Source of the DNA: Devosia nitrariae
Lineage (GTDB): Bacteria > Pseudomonadota > Alphaproteobacteria > Rhizobiales > Devosiaceae
Assembly: GCF_030160115.1 (NCBI RefSeq)
Contig: NZ_BSNS01000011.1
Coordinates: 558,001-622,000 of the forward strand
Length of the DNA stretch: 64,000 nucleotides
Direction: 5' to 3'
The notes under the pieces are model-generated. The model ran no database searches. It was not told the DNA's origin and saw nothing but the letters and a program-made list of their open reading frames with translations. Of the stretch, positions 36,350 through 45,589 are shown piece after piece. The first letter of the stretch is position 1. Each line of letters opens with the position of its first letter. A program made the translations under genes and the position numbers.

Positions 36350-37398
36350 CAGCGGGTCCTTGGATCGACAAACCGGTAGACGACGTCGGACAGCAGGTTG
36401 GCGATGATCGATATCAGGCCGATCACCAGCACGCTGCCCAGCACCGGGTTCATGTCGGCATAGAGGAGGGAGCTCGTCAGATACTGCCCGAGGCCGGGCC
36501 AGCCGAAGACCGTCTCGATCAGCACCGTGCCTTCGAGGAGGCCGCAATAGGCCAGCGTGACGATGGTCAGGAGCTGTACGCGGATGTTGCGGAAAGCATG
36601 ACCCCAGACCACGGTTCGGCCGGGCAGGCCCTTGGCGCGGGCGGTCAGCACATACTCCTGGTTCAGTTGCTCCAGCATGAAGGCCCGGCTCATGCGGCTG
36701 AGATAGGCCATTGATGCATAGCCCAGGATCAGGGCAGGGGTGATCAGGTGATGGAGGGCGCTCCAGAACACCTCCCACTCGCCGGCAATGATCGAGTCGA
36801 TGAGGAGCGACTGCGTCGGGCCGCTGACGATCCCCTCGTTGTAGATGTCGATGCGGCCGCCCCCGGGTATCCACTGCAGCCAGGCGTAAAAGACGAGGAT
36901 GACCAGGGTGCCCAGCCAGAAGATCGGCATGGAATAGCCGACCAGGCCGACGACGCGGGCAACCTGGTCGATCCAGCTCCCCTTGCGCACCGCCGCGATG
37001 ATGCCGAGCGGGATGCCGAGGCCGCCACCGATCAGAATGGCAAGGGTGGACAGTTCGAGAGTGGCGGGAATGACGCGGGCGAGGTCGGTGGTCACCGCGT
37101 TCTTGGTGATGAAGGACTGGCCGAGATTGAGGCTCAGCACATCGCGCAGATATGTGAAGAACTGGACATAGAGCGGCTGGTCGAGTCCCAGCATCCGATA
37201 GACGCGCTCGTAGGTTTGCTGATCGGCCTCGGGGCCGATCAGCGAGATCACGGGGTCGGTGGGCACCATGCGCCCAACCACGAAGGTAATGACCAGCAGG
37301 CCGAACAGGGTCGTCGCGATGACCACGAGGGACGTGGCCAGTTTGCGCAGGGCCCTGGTCAGCCCTGCCAGCCGGTTCTCGGTCGATACGCTTTGCAT
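36349..37398 (-). CDS. Oligopeptide-type ABC transporter permease (OppB/DppB type)
   Basis: A 349-residue permease. The first helix (near 22-45) is followed by the OppB motif FVVGRMVPTDPVISLIG and LGLDQPLYVQFFTYLRDVLSLNLGQSF; the EAA-like loop is RAKGLPGRTVVWGHAFRNI. The protein ends with a typical FVDPRTR. It forms the channel with OppC. Confidence 0.9.
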   Translation of the reverse strand: MQSVSTENRLAGLTRALRKLATSLVVIATTLFGLLVITFVVGRMVPTDPVISLIGPEADQQTYERVYRMLGLDQPLYVQFFTYLRDVLSLNLGQSFITKNAVTTDLARVIPATLELSTLAILIGGGLGIPLGIIAAVRKGSWIDQVARVVGLVGYSMPIFWLGTLVILVFYAWLQWIPGGGRIDIYNEGIVSGPTQSLLIDSIIAGEWEVFWSALHHLITPALILGYASMAYLSRMSRAFMLEQLNQEYVLTARAKGLPGRTVVWGHAFRNIRVQLLTIVTLAYCGLLEGTVLIETVFGWPGLGQYLTSSLLYADMNPVLGSVLVIGLISIIANLLSDVVYRFVDPRTR

Positions 37399-37425
37399 GA
37401 ACGCTACCTGCTCGGCCTCCTGGCC

Positions 37426-39027
37426 TTACTGCTTGGTCACGGTGTCCCAGCGGGTCAGCCAGGTGGAGTGGCCGACATAGCCCTGAACGTTGGCGCGAAT
37501 AGCCTTCACGTCCGAGCGCTGGAACGAAGTTATGAGCGCCGGCGATGAAGCAAGATAGGCCTCGTTGATCTGGGTATAGAGCTTGGCCCGGCGTTCCTGG
37601 TCGGTCTCATGCGCTGCGGCGGTCACCATCTCCTGGATTTCGGCGGGGACATCCCAGGCGGTCCGCCAGGCGTTGATGCCAGTGAGATTGGCTTCGTCCG
37701 AATTGTCGGCGTTGGTCGCGTAGGACTGGAGTACCGCATGCGGATCGGGCAGGCGATCGCCGGAGCGCGCGGAGAATACTTCGAAGTCGCGGGCGCGGAA
37801 TGAGCCGAGGTGGTCGCCGAGCTGGAGATTGAGGGTGATGCCGGCCTCGGCGGCATTCGCCTGCAGGGATTGGGCGAGGTCACCTTCCGGGGTATTGGGG
37901 TTGGCGAAGTAGACCATGGAGAAGCCATCGGGATAGCCCGCCTCGGTGAGCAACTCCTTGGCCCGCTCGATGTCGAGCGTATAGGGATTGTCCTCGATGG
38001 CCCCGATCAGCCCCGCGGGGATGATGGTCTGCTGCATGGTGCCATAGTAGCGCATCACGCCTTGCGCGAGACCCTCATAGTCGACGAGATAGCGGAAGGC
38101 TTCGCGCACCTTGGGATTGGCGAGGATCTCGTTCTTCTGATTGAGCGCCAGATAGTAGAATCCATAGCCGGGTGTCTGCTGGATGGTGACTTGCCCACCC
38201 TGCGCGAGTTGGGCGAGATCGGTGCTGGAAAGCCGCGTGGCGATATCGATGTCGCCGGCTTCGAGCTGCAGACGCTGGCTGGCTGATTCCGGCATGTGCC
38301 GCAGGATGACGCGGCGCATGGCGGGTGCACCCTGCCAATAATCCTCGTAAGCTTCGGCGATGAGAATATCATTGGAACGCCAGGTGCGAAGCGTGTAGGG
38401 GCCCGAGCCGGCGTCGCGGGTCTGGAGGTACTCTCCACCCATATCGCCGTTACGCTCTTCCCCGGCAAGGAGAGCGCTGTCGAGAATGGAGGTGGAGAAG
38501 CTCGCGAGCGTATAGAGGATGAGGCTGGGGTTCCACACTTCCGGAGTCTCGACGACCACGGTGCTGTCGTCAGCTGCACGGATCAGCGTATCGACGTTCT
38601 CGGCGGTAAAGCCCCACTGGCGCAGATCCACGGACGGAGCAAGGCCGCGCTTGACCAGTCGGCGGAGCGACCATTCGACGTCCGCCGCCGTCAGCGGATT
38701 GCCGGAGTGGAAGGTGACGCCCGACCGGATCTTGAAGGTGAAGGCCTTGCCGTCTTCCGAGATCGTCCAGCTCTCGGCAAGCCCCGGCTGAGGTTCGGAG
38801 ATGTTGTCGGCCGGGAGCACCACGAGGCGCTCATAGAGATTGGCCGCAATCTCGGCGGATTCGAACTGGTTCAGGTCATGCGGATCAAGGCCGCGCATGG
38901 ACGACATGTTCATGGCGATGACCAGCTGGTCATCGGGGGTCGCTGCATTGGCAAGGCTGAGATGCCCGGCTGCGGCAATGACAACGCCCGATAGCAGGGC
39001 GCTTTTCAGGAGTTCGCGTCTCTTCAT
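37426..39027 (-). CDS. ABC transporter substrate-binding protein, family 5
   Basis: A 533-residue periplasmic receptor of the oligopeptide class. The signal peptide is MKRRELLKSALLSGVVIAAAGHLSLANA; KRRELLK resembles a Tat motif only weakly. GLAESWTISEDGKAFTFKIRSGVTFHSG is the family hallmark. The ATG at 39027 follows GGGAGAGGAAG. Family 5 receptors also bind oligosaccharides and opines. The neighbouring sugar-acid enzymes argue for a carbohydrate-type ligand rather than peptides; this is inference. Confidence 0.9.
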   Translation of the reverse strand: MKRRELLKSALLSGVVIAAAGHLSLANAATPDDQLVIAMNMSSMRGLDPHDLNQFESAEIAANLYERLVVLPADNISEPQPGLAESWTISEDGKAFTFKIRSGVTFHSGNPLTAADVEWSLRRLVKRGLAPSVDLRQWGFTAENVDTLIRAADDSTVVVETPEVWNPSLILYTLASFSTSILDSALLAGEERNGDMGGEYLQTRDAGSGPYTLRTWRSNDILIAEAYEDYWQGAPAMRRVILRHMPESASQRLQLEAGDIDIATRLSSTDLAQLAQGGQVTIQQTPGYGFYYLALNQKNEILANPKVREAFRYLVDYEGLAQGVMRYYGTMQQTIIPAGLIGAIEDNPYTLDIERAKELLTEAGYPDGFSMVYFANPNTPEGDLAQSLQANAAEAGITLNLQLGDHLGSFRARDFEVFSARSGDRLPDPHAVLQSYATNADNSDEANLTGINAWRTAWDVPAEIQEMVTAAAHETDQERRAKLYTQINEAYLASSPALITSFQRSDVKAIRANVQGYVGHSTWLTRWDTVTKQ

Positions 39028-39076
39028 TCTTCCTCTCCCGGTTTCGCTCTTCAGCGCGGATGCTGCAGAAGAGCTC

Positions 39077-39095
39077 TTGAAATCTGATATTTCAA
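39077..39095. promoter_or_regulatory. Operator-like inverted repeat in a divergent promoter
   Basis: TTGAAAT-CTGAT-ATTTCAA is a perfect 7-bp inverted repeat with a 5-bp spacer. It lies between the binding-protein gene (minus, start 39027) and the DapA-family gene (plus, start 39183), so one regulator could control both directions. The GntR proteins at 33146 and 41315 are the candidates. Confidence 0.6.
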
Positions 39096-39182
39096 TGTTC
39101 ATAAATCAGTGCCGACGTCAACCGGTTAGCGCGTCGGCTTCAGGTGAGCGATGTGCGGCAACATTTTGAGGAGACTCCGCCA

Positions 39183-40106
39183 ATGTCCGAAGCCATCACC
39201 AAGGTGCGCCGAGCGCTTACGGGCATTTCCGGAGTACCCGTAACGCCTTACGGGGGGAGTGGCGCGCTAGACGGTGCGGCGCTAAAAGCGCTGATCGGGC
39301 GCCTGTCACGCAGTGGTGTTCACAATCTGATGGCGGCCGGCAATACCGGCGAGTTCTTCGCCCTGGCCCTGGAGGAGATCGGAGAAGTCCACCGGCTGAC
39401 GATCGAGGCGGCGCACGAGGGAACCAGCATCGTGAGCGCGGCCGTGGGACGATCTCTGGCCGACGCCAAGCGGCTTGCGCGCGATGCCATCGCCGCCGGC
39501 GCAGATGCCATCATGGGGCACCATCCCATGGATCCGTTCGCGGCACCGGCCGCACAGGCGCGCTATTTCCTTGCACTTGCGGACAGTTCCACCGTACCGG
39601 TGATCGCCTATGTACGTTCCGACACCTTCTCGATTGCCGATTTCAAGCTCCTTGCCGCCCACGAGAATGTCGCCGGCATCAAATTCGCCTCGAACAACCT
39701 GATGCTGCTGGGCGAAGCCATCCGCGCTACCGCCGAATATCCTACGGTTTGGGTGTGCGGGCTGGCGGAAGGCTGGGCCCCGCCATTCTATGCCATGGGC
39801 GCGCGCGGCTTCACCTCGGGGCTCGTGAACGTGTTCCCCGAGCTTTCGCTGGCCATCCACAAGGCATTGGAAGCGAACGACTACGCCAGGGCGCGCAGCC
39901 TCATTGCACCGATTGCTGGTTTTGAAGCGCTGCGGACCAAATATTCCAATGGCGCCAACGTGACGGTGGTCAAGGAAGCGCTCGAGATCATGGGCGAGTC
40001 GGCGGGGCCGGTGCGTATGCCCGGTCTCGAAGCGCTCAACGAAGAAGAGCGGGCAACCCTGCGCGAAATTGTTTCCCGCGTCCGTTCGATCAATCCTTCT
40101 GCCTGA
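39183..40106 (+). CDS. DapA-superfamily protein, 5-dehydro-4-deoxyglucarate dehydratase-like
   Basis: A 307-residue TIM barrel of the dihydrodipicolinate synthase superfamily. AAGNTGEFFALALEEIGEV (near 45) is the substrate-carboxylate loop, VIAYVRSDTF supplies the Tyr, and VAGIKFASNNL (near 165) the Schiff-base Lys. GNTGEFF and the YxRxD pattern are closer to KDG dehydratases than to DapA or sialic acid lyases. It would convert a 2-keto-3-deoxy sugar acid. It lies 9 bp before the enolase-superfamily gene, which would make such a substrate. Confidence 0.8.
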   Translation: MSEAITKVRRALTGISGVPVTPYGGSGALDGAALKALIGRLSRSGVHNLMAAGNTGEFFALALEEIGEVHRLTIEAAHEGTSIVSAAVGRSLADAKRLARDAIAAGADAIMGHHPMDPFAAPAAQARYFLALADSSTVPVIAYVRSDTFSIADFKLLAAHENVAGIKFASNNLMLLGEAIRATAEYPTVWVCGLAEGWAPPFYAMGARGFTSGLVNVFPELSLAIHKALEANDYARARSLIAPIAGFEALRTKYSNGANVTVVKEALEIMGESAGPVRMPGLEALNEEERATLREIVSRVRSINPSA

Positions 40107-40115
40107 GGTTTGTGG

Positions 40116-41255
40116 ATGAAGATCACCGCTCTCAAAACCTTCATGCAGCGCGTGGACGAGCGTCCGCGGCTCTTGGTCAAGATCGAGACCGATGAAGGCA
40201 TTTCCGGTTGGGGCGAGGCCTACAATCACGGTCCGGACTGGGCCTTGCCGCCGATCCTCGACTATATGTTCAACTACCTCGTGGGCGAGGACCCGCGTCG
40301 GGTCGAGTATCTCGTCCTCAAGCTCAATCAGCAGTGTCGCTTTCCACCCGGGGCCATGGGCCTTGCCGCCATTTCGGTCATCGATCATGCCCTGTGGGAT
40401 ATTGCCGGCAAAGCGGCAGGGCTACCGGTCTATATGCTGCTCGGCGGGCATGTGCGTGACCGGGTGAAGGTCTATTGCGGCGTCTACACGGCGCCGGATC
40501 CGGAGGCGGCGCTGGACCAGACGCTCGCCCTCAACGAGCAATACGGCTACACCGCCTTCAAGCTCAGCCCGTACCGGCGCGATCTTCATGCCGGGCGCTG
40601 GGGCGAATTGGTCAAGGAAACCGGCGATTACTTCGGCCGCGTGCGCGAGATCACGCCCAGCCACTTCGAATTCGCTTTTGATGCGCACGCCAAGATCTTC
40701 GAGCCCTACCAGGCCGTGCAACTGGCCGAGGCGCTCGCCCCCTCCGATCCCTATTTCTACGAAGAGCCGATCCGGCCCGAGCACATTCCGGCCTGGCGCG
40801 AGCTCAAGTCGAAGGTGCGGGTGCCGCTGGCCACCGGCGAAAGCCTCTACAACCGCTTCGAGTTCCTGAGCCTCCTTTCGGCCCAGGGCGCCGACATCAT
40901 CCAGCCCGATATCTGCGTGGTCGGCGGGCTCACCGAAATGCGCCGGATCGCCGCACTGGCCGAAGCGCACTATGTCACCGTGGCGCCGCATAATCCGATG
41001 GGACCGCTGGCCACGGCGGTCAACATCCACTTCTGCGCGGCACAGCCGAACTTCAAGGTCCTCGAGTTCAAGCCCCACGTTCATGCGCCCTGGGCACTCG
41101 ACCCGTACGTTCCCGTTGACGGCCACATGGACTTGCGGCCCGATCGGCCGGGCTGGGGCATCGAGATTGACGAAGGAGCTCTCGCAACGGACGACTACGT
41201 GCATTGGGAACGCAAGGTCACCCGGAAGCCGGACGGGTCGACAGCCTATCCCTAG
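40116..41255 (+). CDS. Mandelate racemase/muconate lactonizing enzyme family, probable sugar-acid dehydratase
   Basis: A 379-residue enolase-superfamily protein. Metal ligands can be read in FAFDAHAKIF (Asp, with a following His as in galactonate-type dehydratases), YFYEEPI (Glu) and LATGES (Glu). YTAFKLSPYRRD supplies a strand-2 Lys, and TVAPHNPMGPL the catalytic His of the late barrel strand. It probably dehydrates a sugar acid to a 2-keto-3-deoxy acid used by the preceding protein. ATG 40116 follows GAGGTTTGTGG; an in-frame GTG at 40110 would add two residues. The exact substrate is unknown. Confidence 0.85.
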   Translation: MKITALKTFMQRVDERPRLLVKIETDEGISGWGEAYNHGPDWALPPILDYMFNYLVGEDPRRVEYLVLKLNQQCRFPPGAMGLAAISVIDHALWDIAGKAAGLPVYMLLGGHVRDRVKVYCGVYTAPDPEAALDQTLALNEQYGYTAFKLSPYRRDLHAGRWGELVKETGDYFGRVREITPSHFEFAFDAHAKIFEPYQAVQLAEALAPSDPYFYEEPIRPEHIPAWRELKSKVRVPLATGESLYNRFEFLSLLSAQGADIIQPDICVVGGLTEMRRIAALAEAHYVTVAPHNPMGPLATAVNIHFCAAQPNFKVLEFKPHVHAPWALDPYVPVDGHMDLRPDRPGWGIEIDEGALATDDYVHWERKVTRKPDGSTAYP

Positions 41256-41314
41256 TCGAGCCTTGGCAGGTTATCGGCCTGCGGCCGGATGCATATCGAT
41301 CGGGTGTCCAGCGA

Positions 41315-42022
41315 TCAGAACGCCACCGCGCGCTGACGGGCATTGTAGAGGTGTCGTTCAATGGCGACGACCGCACGCTCCCGATCACGGGCCAGAATGC
41401 CATCGATGATCTCCAGATGGTCCTCCAGCGCCGGCGCCAGTACCACGGGATTGAGCTTGATACGGTCGAGATGGATCATCCGCACCCGGATGGAATTGAT
41501 TGAATAAGCCTGGATCATCGTTTCGTTGCCGGTCGCGGCGATGAGGAAGTCGTGAAAACCGGAATCGATGCGTTGCGCTTCATCCAGCAACTGGCCGGTG
41601 ATGCCCTGATTGGCCCGTTCCAGAATGTCGGTGTGCAGTAGACGCTGAGCGTTGAGTTGATCGTCGCTCAGGTGCTCAACCGCGTAGATGGTAGCTTCGC
41701 GTTCATAGGCTATCCGCAACTGGTAGGACTCGCGGATCATCCTCAGGTCCACCGTGGTTATCTGAATGCCGCGTTGCGGCATGACCGCCAGCAGTCCCTC
41801 GGCTTCCCACCGGGCCAGCAGCTCGCGCAGGGCACCCAGCGAGATTCCGAGCTTGGCCATCAGTTCGCGTTGCGACAGGCTCTGTCCTGGGCGGATGTCG
41901 CCGGACAAGAGTAGGTCCTGGAAGCGACGATAAGCGGTCTGCCGATTGAGGGCATTGTCTGCGGGAACGTCTGAGTTGCCGGCAGTGCCGCGCACCTTCC
42001 GAACTCCACTGGCCGACAGCAT
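41315..42022 (-). CDS. GntR family regulator with FCD domain
   Basis: A 235-residue regulator. The helix-turn-helix is GQSLSQRELMAKLGISLGALRELLARWEAEGLL; the common SRTPVRE is replaced by SLGALRE, which may alter DNA specificity. The FCD domain includes RIDSGFHDFLIAATGN and EDHLEIIDGILARD. ATG 42022 follows GGAGGATCAGC. It lies after the DapA-family gene at 42056 on the same strand and is probably co-transcribed. It may bind the 17-bp palindrome at 42992-43008. Confidence 0.85.
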   Translation of the reverse strand: MLSASGVRKVRGTAGNSDVPADNALNRQTAYRRFQDLLLSGDIRPGQSLSQRELMAKLGISLGALRELLARWEAEGLLAVMPQRGIQITTVDLRMIRESYQLRIAYEREATIYAVEHLSDDQLNAQRLLHTDILERANQGITGQLLDEAQRIDSGFHDFLIAATGNETMIQAYSINSIRVRMIHLDRIKLNPVVLAPALEDHLEIIDGILARDRERAVVAIERHLYNARQRAVAF

Positions 42023-42055
42023 TGCTGATCCTCCAATCCTGGTGCGAGCGCTCAA

Positions 42056-43012
42056 TCAATCAGACTCGGCGGCAAAATCAAATCGAGTCGCGGTGAATGC
42101 CGCGATGAGTTTTTCTTCCTTTTCGGCATCGAGCGGAAGCAGGGGCGGCATCGGACGGCGCCAGGAGGGATCGTTGGTCATCCGGGCCTTGAGCGCCTTG
42201 AGCGCCACAACCCCGCCTGTAGCCTCCACAATTTCGATGCGGCGTGCGGCCCGATCCATCGCAACCGGCTCCGCCAGTCCCGAACTCGAGCGATATCGGT
42301 CGGCGAGATCGGCGGCGACGACGTTGGGCATGCCGCCGATCATCCCTGCGCCACCCTCGCCGACGAGTGCCGGTAAGACGCGATCGTCCCCGGTGAAGAC
42401 GCGCAACCGCGGGAAACTCCGGACCAGCGCCAGCGTATCGAGCTCGACGCCGGTCGAATCCTTGACGCCGATGATCCGTTCCCCATGACGCGCGATCAGG
42501 TCCTCGATCAGATGCGCAGTGAAAGGGGCACGGCTCATTTGAGGGATATGATAGAGAATTACGTCAATGGGGAAACTTCCGCCCAGCCGGGTGGCGCAAG
42601 CGGCAAAGTAGCCGGCGATACCATCCGCGCTCGCACCATAATAATAAGGCGGCACCATCAGCAGGGCTCGGCAGCCGAGCTCGGCCGCGGCGGCCGCCAT
42701 TGCTACGGTATCATCAAGCGCAACGCTCATTGCCGCCGGAATGACCCGGCCCATGTCAAAACCGTGCTCGCGCAGCACGCGCAACGCTTCGACCTTCTCA
42801 TGGACTGAAAACGACGGCCCTTCGCCGGTGGAGCCGAAGGGGGAGACGTAACTGCACCCCCGCGCGACCAACCACTCGAGGTGCGCCTGGAGGCGCTGCA
42901 CGTCGATCCGGAAGGCATTGGTGACCGGCGTCAGCGACGCGGCGACAATTCCGCCTACTTCGGCTTTCCGGAGGGGGGCGGGGAAAGGCTGTTGTGTCAC
43001 TGATACAATCAC
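42056..43012 (-). CDS. DapA-superfamily aldolase/lyase
   Basis: A 318-residue barrel protein. FGSTGEGPSFSVHEK (near 60) is the carboxylate loop, VILYHIPQMS carries the Tyr (as in YNIP motifs), and IIGVKDSTGVELDT (near 185) holds the Schiff-base Lys. It is more like N-acetylneuraminate lyase or DapA than the relative at 39183. The start is uncertain: GTG 43012 has no ribosome-binding site and GTG 43000 is also in frame; a palindrome overlaps both. It is divergent from the ABC operon with a sialidase-like gene, so a role in sialic-acid-like sugar breakdown is possible. Confidence 0.82.
   Translation of the reverse strand: MIVSVTQQPFPAPLRKAEVGGIVAASLTPVTNAFRIDVQRLQAHLEWLVARGCSYVSPFGSTGEGPSFSVHEKVEALRVLREHGFDMGRVIPAAMSVALDDTVAMAAAAAELGCRALLMVPPYYYGASADGIAGYFAACATRLGGSFPIDVILYHIPQMSRAPFTAHLIEDLIARHGERIIGVKDSTGVELDTLALVRSFPRLRVFTGDDRVLPALVGEGGAGMIGGMPNVVAADLADRYRSSSGLAEPVAMDRAARRIEIVEATGGVVALKALKARMTNDPSWRRPMPPLLPLDAEKEEKLIAAFTATRFDFAAESD
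42992..43008. promoter_or_regulatory. Palindromic operator overlapping the start of the DapA-family gene
   Basis: TTGTGTCA-C-TGATACAA is a near-perfect dyad (7 of 8 arm positions). It lies about 120 bp upstream of the ABC ATPase gene and covers the start region of the divergent 42056 gene, a position suited to repress both. It suits a GntR/FCD regulator such as the one at 41315. Confidence 0.6.
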
Positions 43013-43125
43013 CGATATGAGTTATGATGCAATCAACTATTTACACATGGTCCAATTTGTTGCAAGGTCCTTTTGCTGGCGCTGGGGGAGACGTGACCCA
43101 GCCCTGATTTGGAGGACGAGAAACC

Positions 43126-44229
43126 TTGGCTGAGCTGGAACTGAGCCGCGTGTCCAAGACCTACGGTGCGTTCAACGCGCTGCGCGACGTGTCGCTCAAG
43201 ATCGGCGACGGCGAGTTCGCGGTGTTCGTGGGGCCCTCGGGGTGCGGCAAGAGCACGCTGCTGCGCCTGGTCGCAGGGCTCGATCCGGTCAGCGAAGGCC
43301 AGATCGCCATCGGCGGCAACGATGTGACGACACGTCAGGCCGGGCAACGTCCCGTTGCCATGGTCTTCCAGAACTATGCGCTTTATCCGCATATGAGCGT
43401 TTACGACAATATCGCTTTTCCGCTCCAGATGGAGCGCCGCTCCAGGCAGGAGATAAAGCAGGAGGTGGCGCGGGCCGCCCAGGTCGTCCAACTCTCCACT
43501 CGCCTTCAGGATAAGCCGGCCAAGCTTTCGGGAGGCCAGCGGCAGCGTGTGGCGATAGCCCGGGCGATCGTTCGCAAGCCCGGCATTTTCCTCATGGACG
43601 AGCCGCTCTCCAATCTCGATGCCGCGCTGCGCATGGAGATGCGGTCCGAACTGACGCAACTGCACCGGCGGTTGGGCTCCACCATGGTCTACGTGACGCA
43701 TGATCAGCTCGAGGCCATGACCATGGCCGATCGCATCGTCGTGCTCAACGGCGGCAAAGTAGAGCAGGTGGGTGCGCCCATGGAGCTCTATCACAACCCC
43801 GCAAACCTTTTTGTCGCGGGTTTTATCGGCAGTCCGCCGATGAATTTCATCGCCGGCGTGGCCGGGTCGATTGCGGGCGAGGCGATGCTGCGCGTCGAGG
43901 CGCCGGGCTTCGGGGAAGTGACCGTTCCCTATGACGGCTCTGCAGTGCGGACCGGAGACAAGGTGACGCTGGGAATCCGGCCTGAAGCGGTCACGCTGGG
44001 CGACGCCACCGACGATTCCATCAGTTTTTCAATCGTGCCGGACATAATCGAACGCCTTGGCCTCCACACCATCGTCCATTCCGAAAGCGGTGGGCGACCA
44101 TTTACGGCCCTGTTCAACGGCGACCCGCGGTTGCGCCCGGGGGAGCAGATTCATGTCCGTGTTCCACGCACACAAATCTACCTGTTCGACCAAGACGGGG
44201 TCGGACGCTCGAGGCAGATCGCAGCTTGA
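43126..44229 (+). CDS. Sugar ABC transporter ATP-binding protein, UgpC/MsmK type
   Basis: A 367-residue ATPase. Walker A is GPSGCGKST, the Q-loop VFQNYALYPHM, the signature [14 protein letters not shown], Walker [15 protein letters not shown], and the switch [15 protein letters not shown]. The C-terminal TOBE domain is present. The TTG start at 43126 follows GGAGGACGAG. In this operon the ATPase gene comes first, before the binding protein. Confidence 0.93.
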   Translation: MAELELSRVSKTYGAFNALRDVSLKIGDGEFAVFVGPSGCGKSTLLRLVAGLDPVSEGQIAIGGNDVTTRQAGQRPVAMVFQNYALYPHMSVYDNIAFPLQMERRSRQEIKQEVARAAQVVQLSTRLQDKPAKLSGGQRQRVAIARAIVRKPGIFLMDEPLSNLDAALRMEMRSELTQLHRRLGSTMVYVTHDQLEAMTMADRIVVLNGGKVEQVGAPMELYHNPANLFVAGFIGSPPMNFIAGVAGSIAGEAMLRVEAPGFGEVTVPYDGSAVRTGDKVTLGIRPEAVTLGDATDDSISFSIVPDIIERLGLHTIVHSESGGRPFTALFNGDPRLRPGEQIHVRVPRTQIYLFDQDGVGRSRQIAA

Positions 44230-44246
44230 ACCAATCGCCCATGGGA

Positions 44247-44276
44247 GGGGGAGAGGAGTAGCCCCCACCTTGCGCA
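44247..44276 (+). promoter_or_regulatory. Stem-loop ahead of the binding-protein gene
   Basis: GGGGG and CCCCC arms separated by 20 bases lie in the 65-bp gap between the ATPase and binding-protein genes. It could protect the downstream message and raise receptor synthesis; the pairing is short and this is tentative. Confidence 0.25.
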
Positions 44277-44294
44277 AAACAAGGGAGAGAACAC

Positions 44295-45581
44295 ATGTCT
44301 GATAAATCCTTGACGCTATCGAGGCGCGAGCTGCTGCTCGGCGTTGCGGCGAGCAGCCTTGCGCTCGGTTTCGCGGGTGTTTCGAGCAGGGCTTTCGGCC
44401 AGGATCAGCAATTGGTCTTCTGGTCGCAGTTTGCCGGCAGCAAGCGCGCCGCCGGCGAGGCACTGGAAACCGCCTTCAAGGCAGCGCACCCCGAGCGCAA
44501 CCTCGTCAGCACGCTTTATGCCGAGCCGCCCCAACTGAACGAGAAGATCCTCACCTCCATCAATGGCAATACCGCGCCGGACCTGTTCGTCCAGCACTGG
44601 GACTATAACCTCACCTATGCCGCGGGTGACCGCATGCTCGATCTGGGCGAGGCGCTGGACGTCGATATGGCAGCGCTCGATCCTTCCCTTCTCGCCTATG
44701 GGCACATCAACGGGGCGCAGTATTCCATTCCCATGTACGGCACCTCGCGCGGTATCGGCTTCAACCGCGCCTACGTCATAGAGGCCGGACTCGATCCTGA
44801 AGCGCCGCCCACGACCTGGGCCGAGTTCCGCGACTGGGCCATAGCGCTCACTAAGCGGCACGAATCCGGCCTGCTGGAACGTGCCGGCTTTTCCATGTTC
44901 CACAACGATCTCGAGGCCTGGGAGGTCTTCACCCTGTTTCTCCAGGGAGCTGGAGGCACGCTGTTGAACGAAGACCTTTCTGCGCCGACCTTTGCCGGTC
45001 CGGAGGGCGTCAAGGCGCTGACCTTCCTCCATGGTCTCCTGCACGAGGACAAGGTGACCGACCTTGGCTTCGGCCTCGGCCCAGGCGGCCTCGCGAGCCC
45101 CTTCAACAGCGGCCGTGCTTCCATGATCATTGCCGGCAACTATTCCACCAACAACGCATTGCGCGCTGGTATCGAGTTCGACCTGGCGCCTATTCCCAAG
45201 GAGAACGGTGGCTACACATCGCTCGTCGATCCGTTCTGCTATGCGGTTCCGCGCGATGCCAGGAACGTCGAGGGAGCTGTCGAGTTCATCGCGTTTGCCC
45301 TGACGCCCGAGCAGCAGGTAGCCTTCGCCGTCGAAAGCAAGAACGTGCCTGTCCTCAAGTCGGCGCAGCAGGATCCGGCGGTGCAGGCCGACCCGTATCT
45401 CGCCAAGTTCGTCGAGACGGCCAGCTATGCACCGGCGGAAGCCCCGGCCATCCCAGCCTTCTCGCGCTTGGTGACGATCATTGCGCGTGCTGTGCAGGAG
45501 GCCATGTTCAATCGCACCAGCGTGGAGGACGCCCTCGCGGCTGCCGCGAACGAAGTGCAGACGATCCTCGATCGCGGATAG
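44295..45581 (+). CDS. Sugar ABC transporter substrate-binding protein, Tat-type signal
   Basis: A 428-residue family-1 receptor. The N-terminus has the twin-arginine motif LSRRELLLG followed by a hydrophobic stretch ending SRAFGQ, so it may be exported folded through Tat. The mature part starts DQQLVFWSQFAGSKRAAGEALETAF; YGTSRGIGFNRAYVIEAGLDPEAPPTTWAEF is the usual hinge segment. Its ligand may be the product that the sialidase-like protein encoded at the end of this operon acts on. Confidence 0.9.
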   Translation: MSDKSLTLSRRELLLGVAASSLALGFAGVSSRAFGQDQQLVFWSQFAGSKRAAGEALETAFKAAHPERNLVSTLYAEPPQLNEKILTSINGNTAPDLFVQHWDYNLTYAAGDRMLDLGEALDVDMAALDPSLLAYGHINGAQYSIPMYGTSRGIGFNRAYVIEAGLDPEAPPTTWAEFRDWAIALTKRHESGLLERAGFSMFHNDLEAWEVFTLFLQGAGGTLLNEDLSAPTFAGPEGVKALTFLHGLLHEDKVTDLGFGLGPGGLASPFNSGRASMIIAGNYSTNNALRAGIEFDLAPIPKENGGYTSLVDPFCYAVPRDARNVEGAVEFIAFALTPEQQVAFAVESKNVPVLKSAQQDPAVQADPYLAKFVETASYAPAEAPAIPAFSRLVTIIARAVQEAMFNRTSVEDALAAAANEVQTILDRG

Positions 45582-45589
45582 GTATCGTC

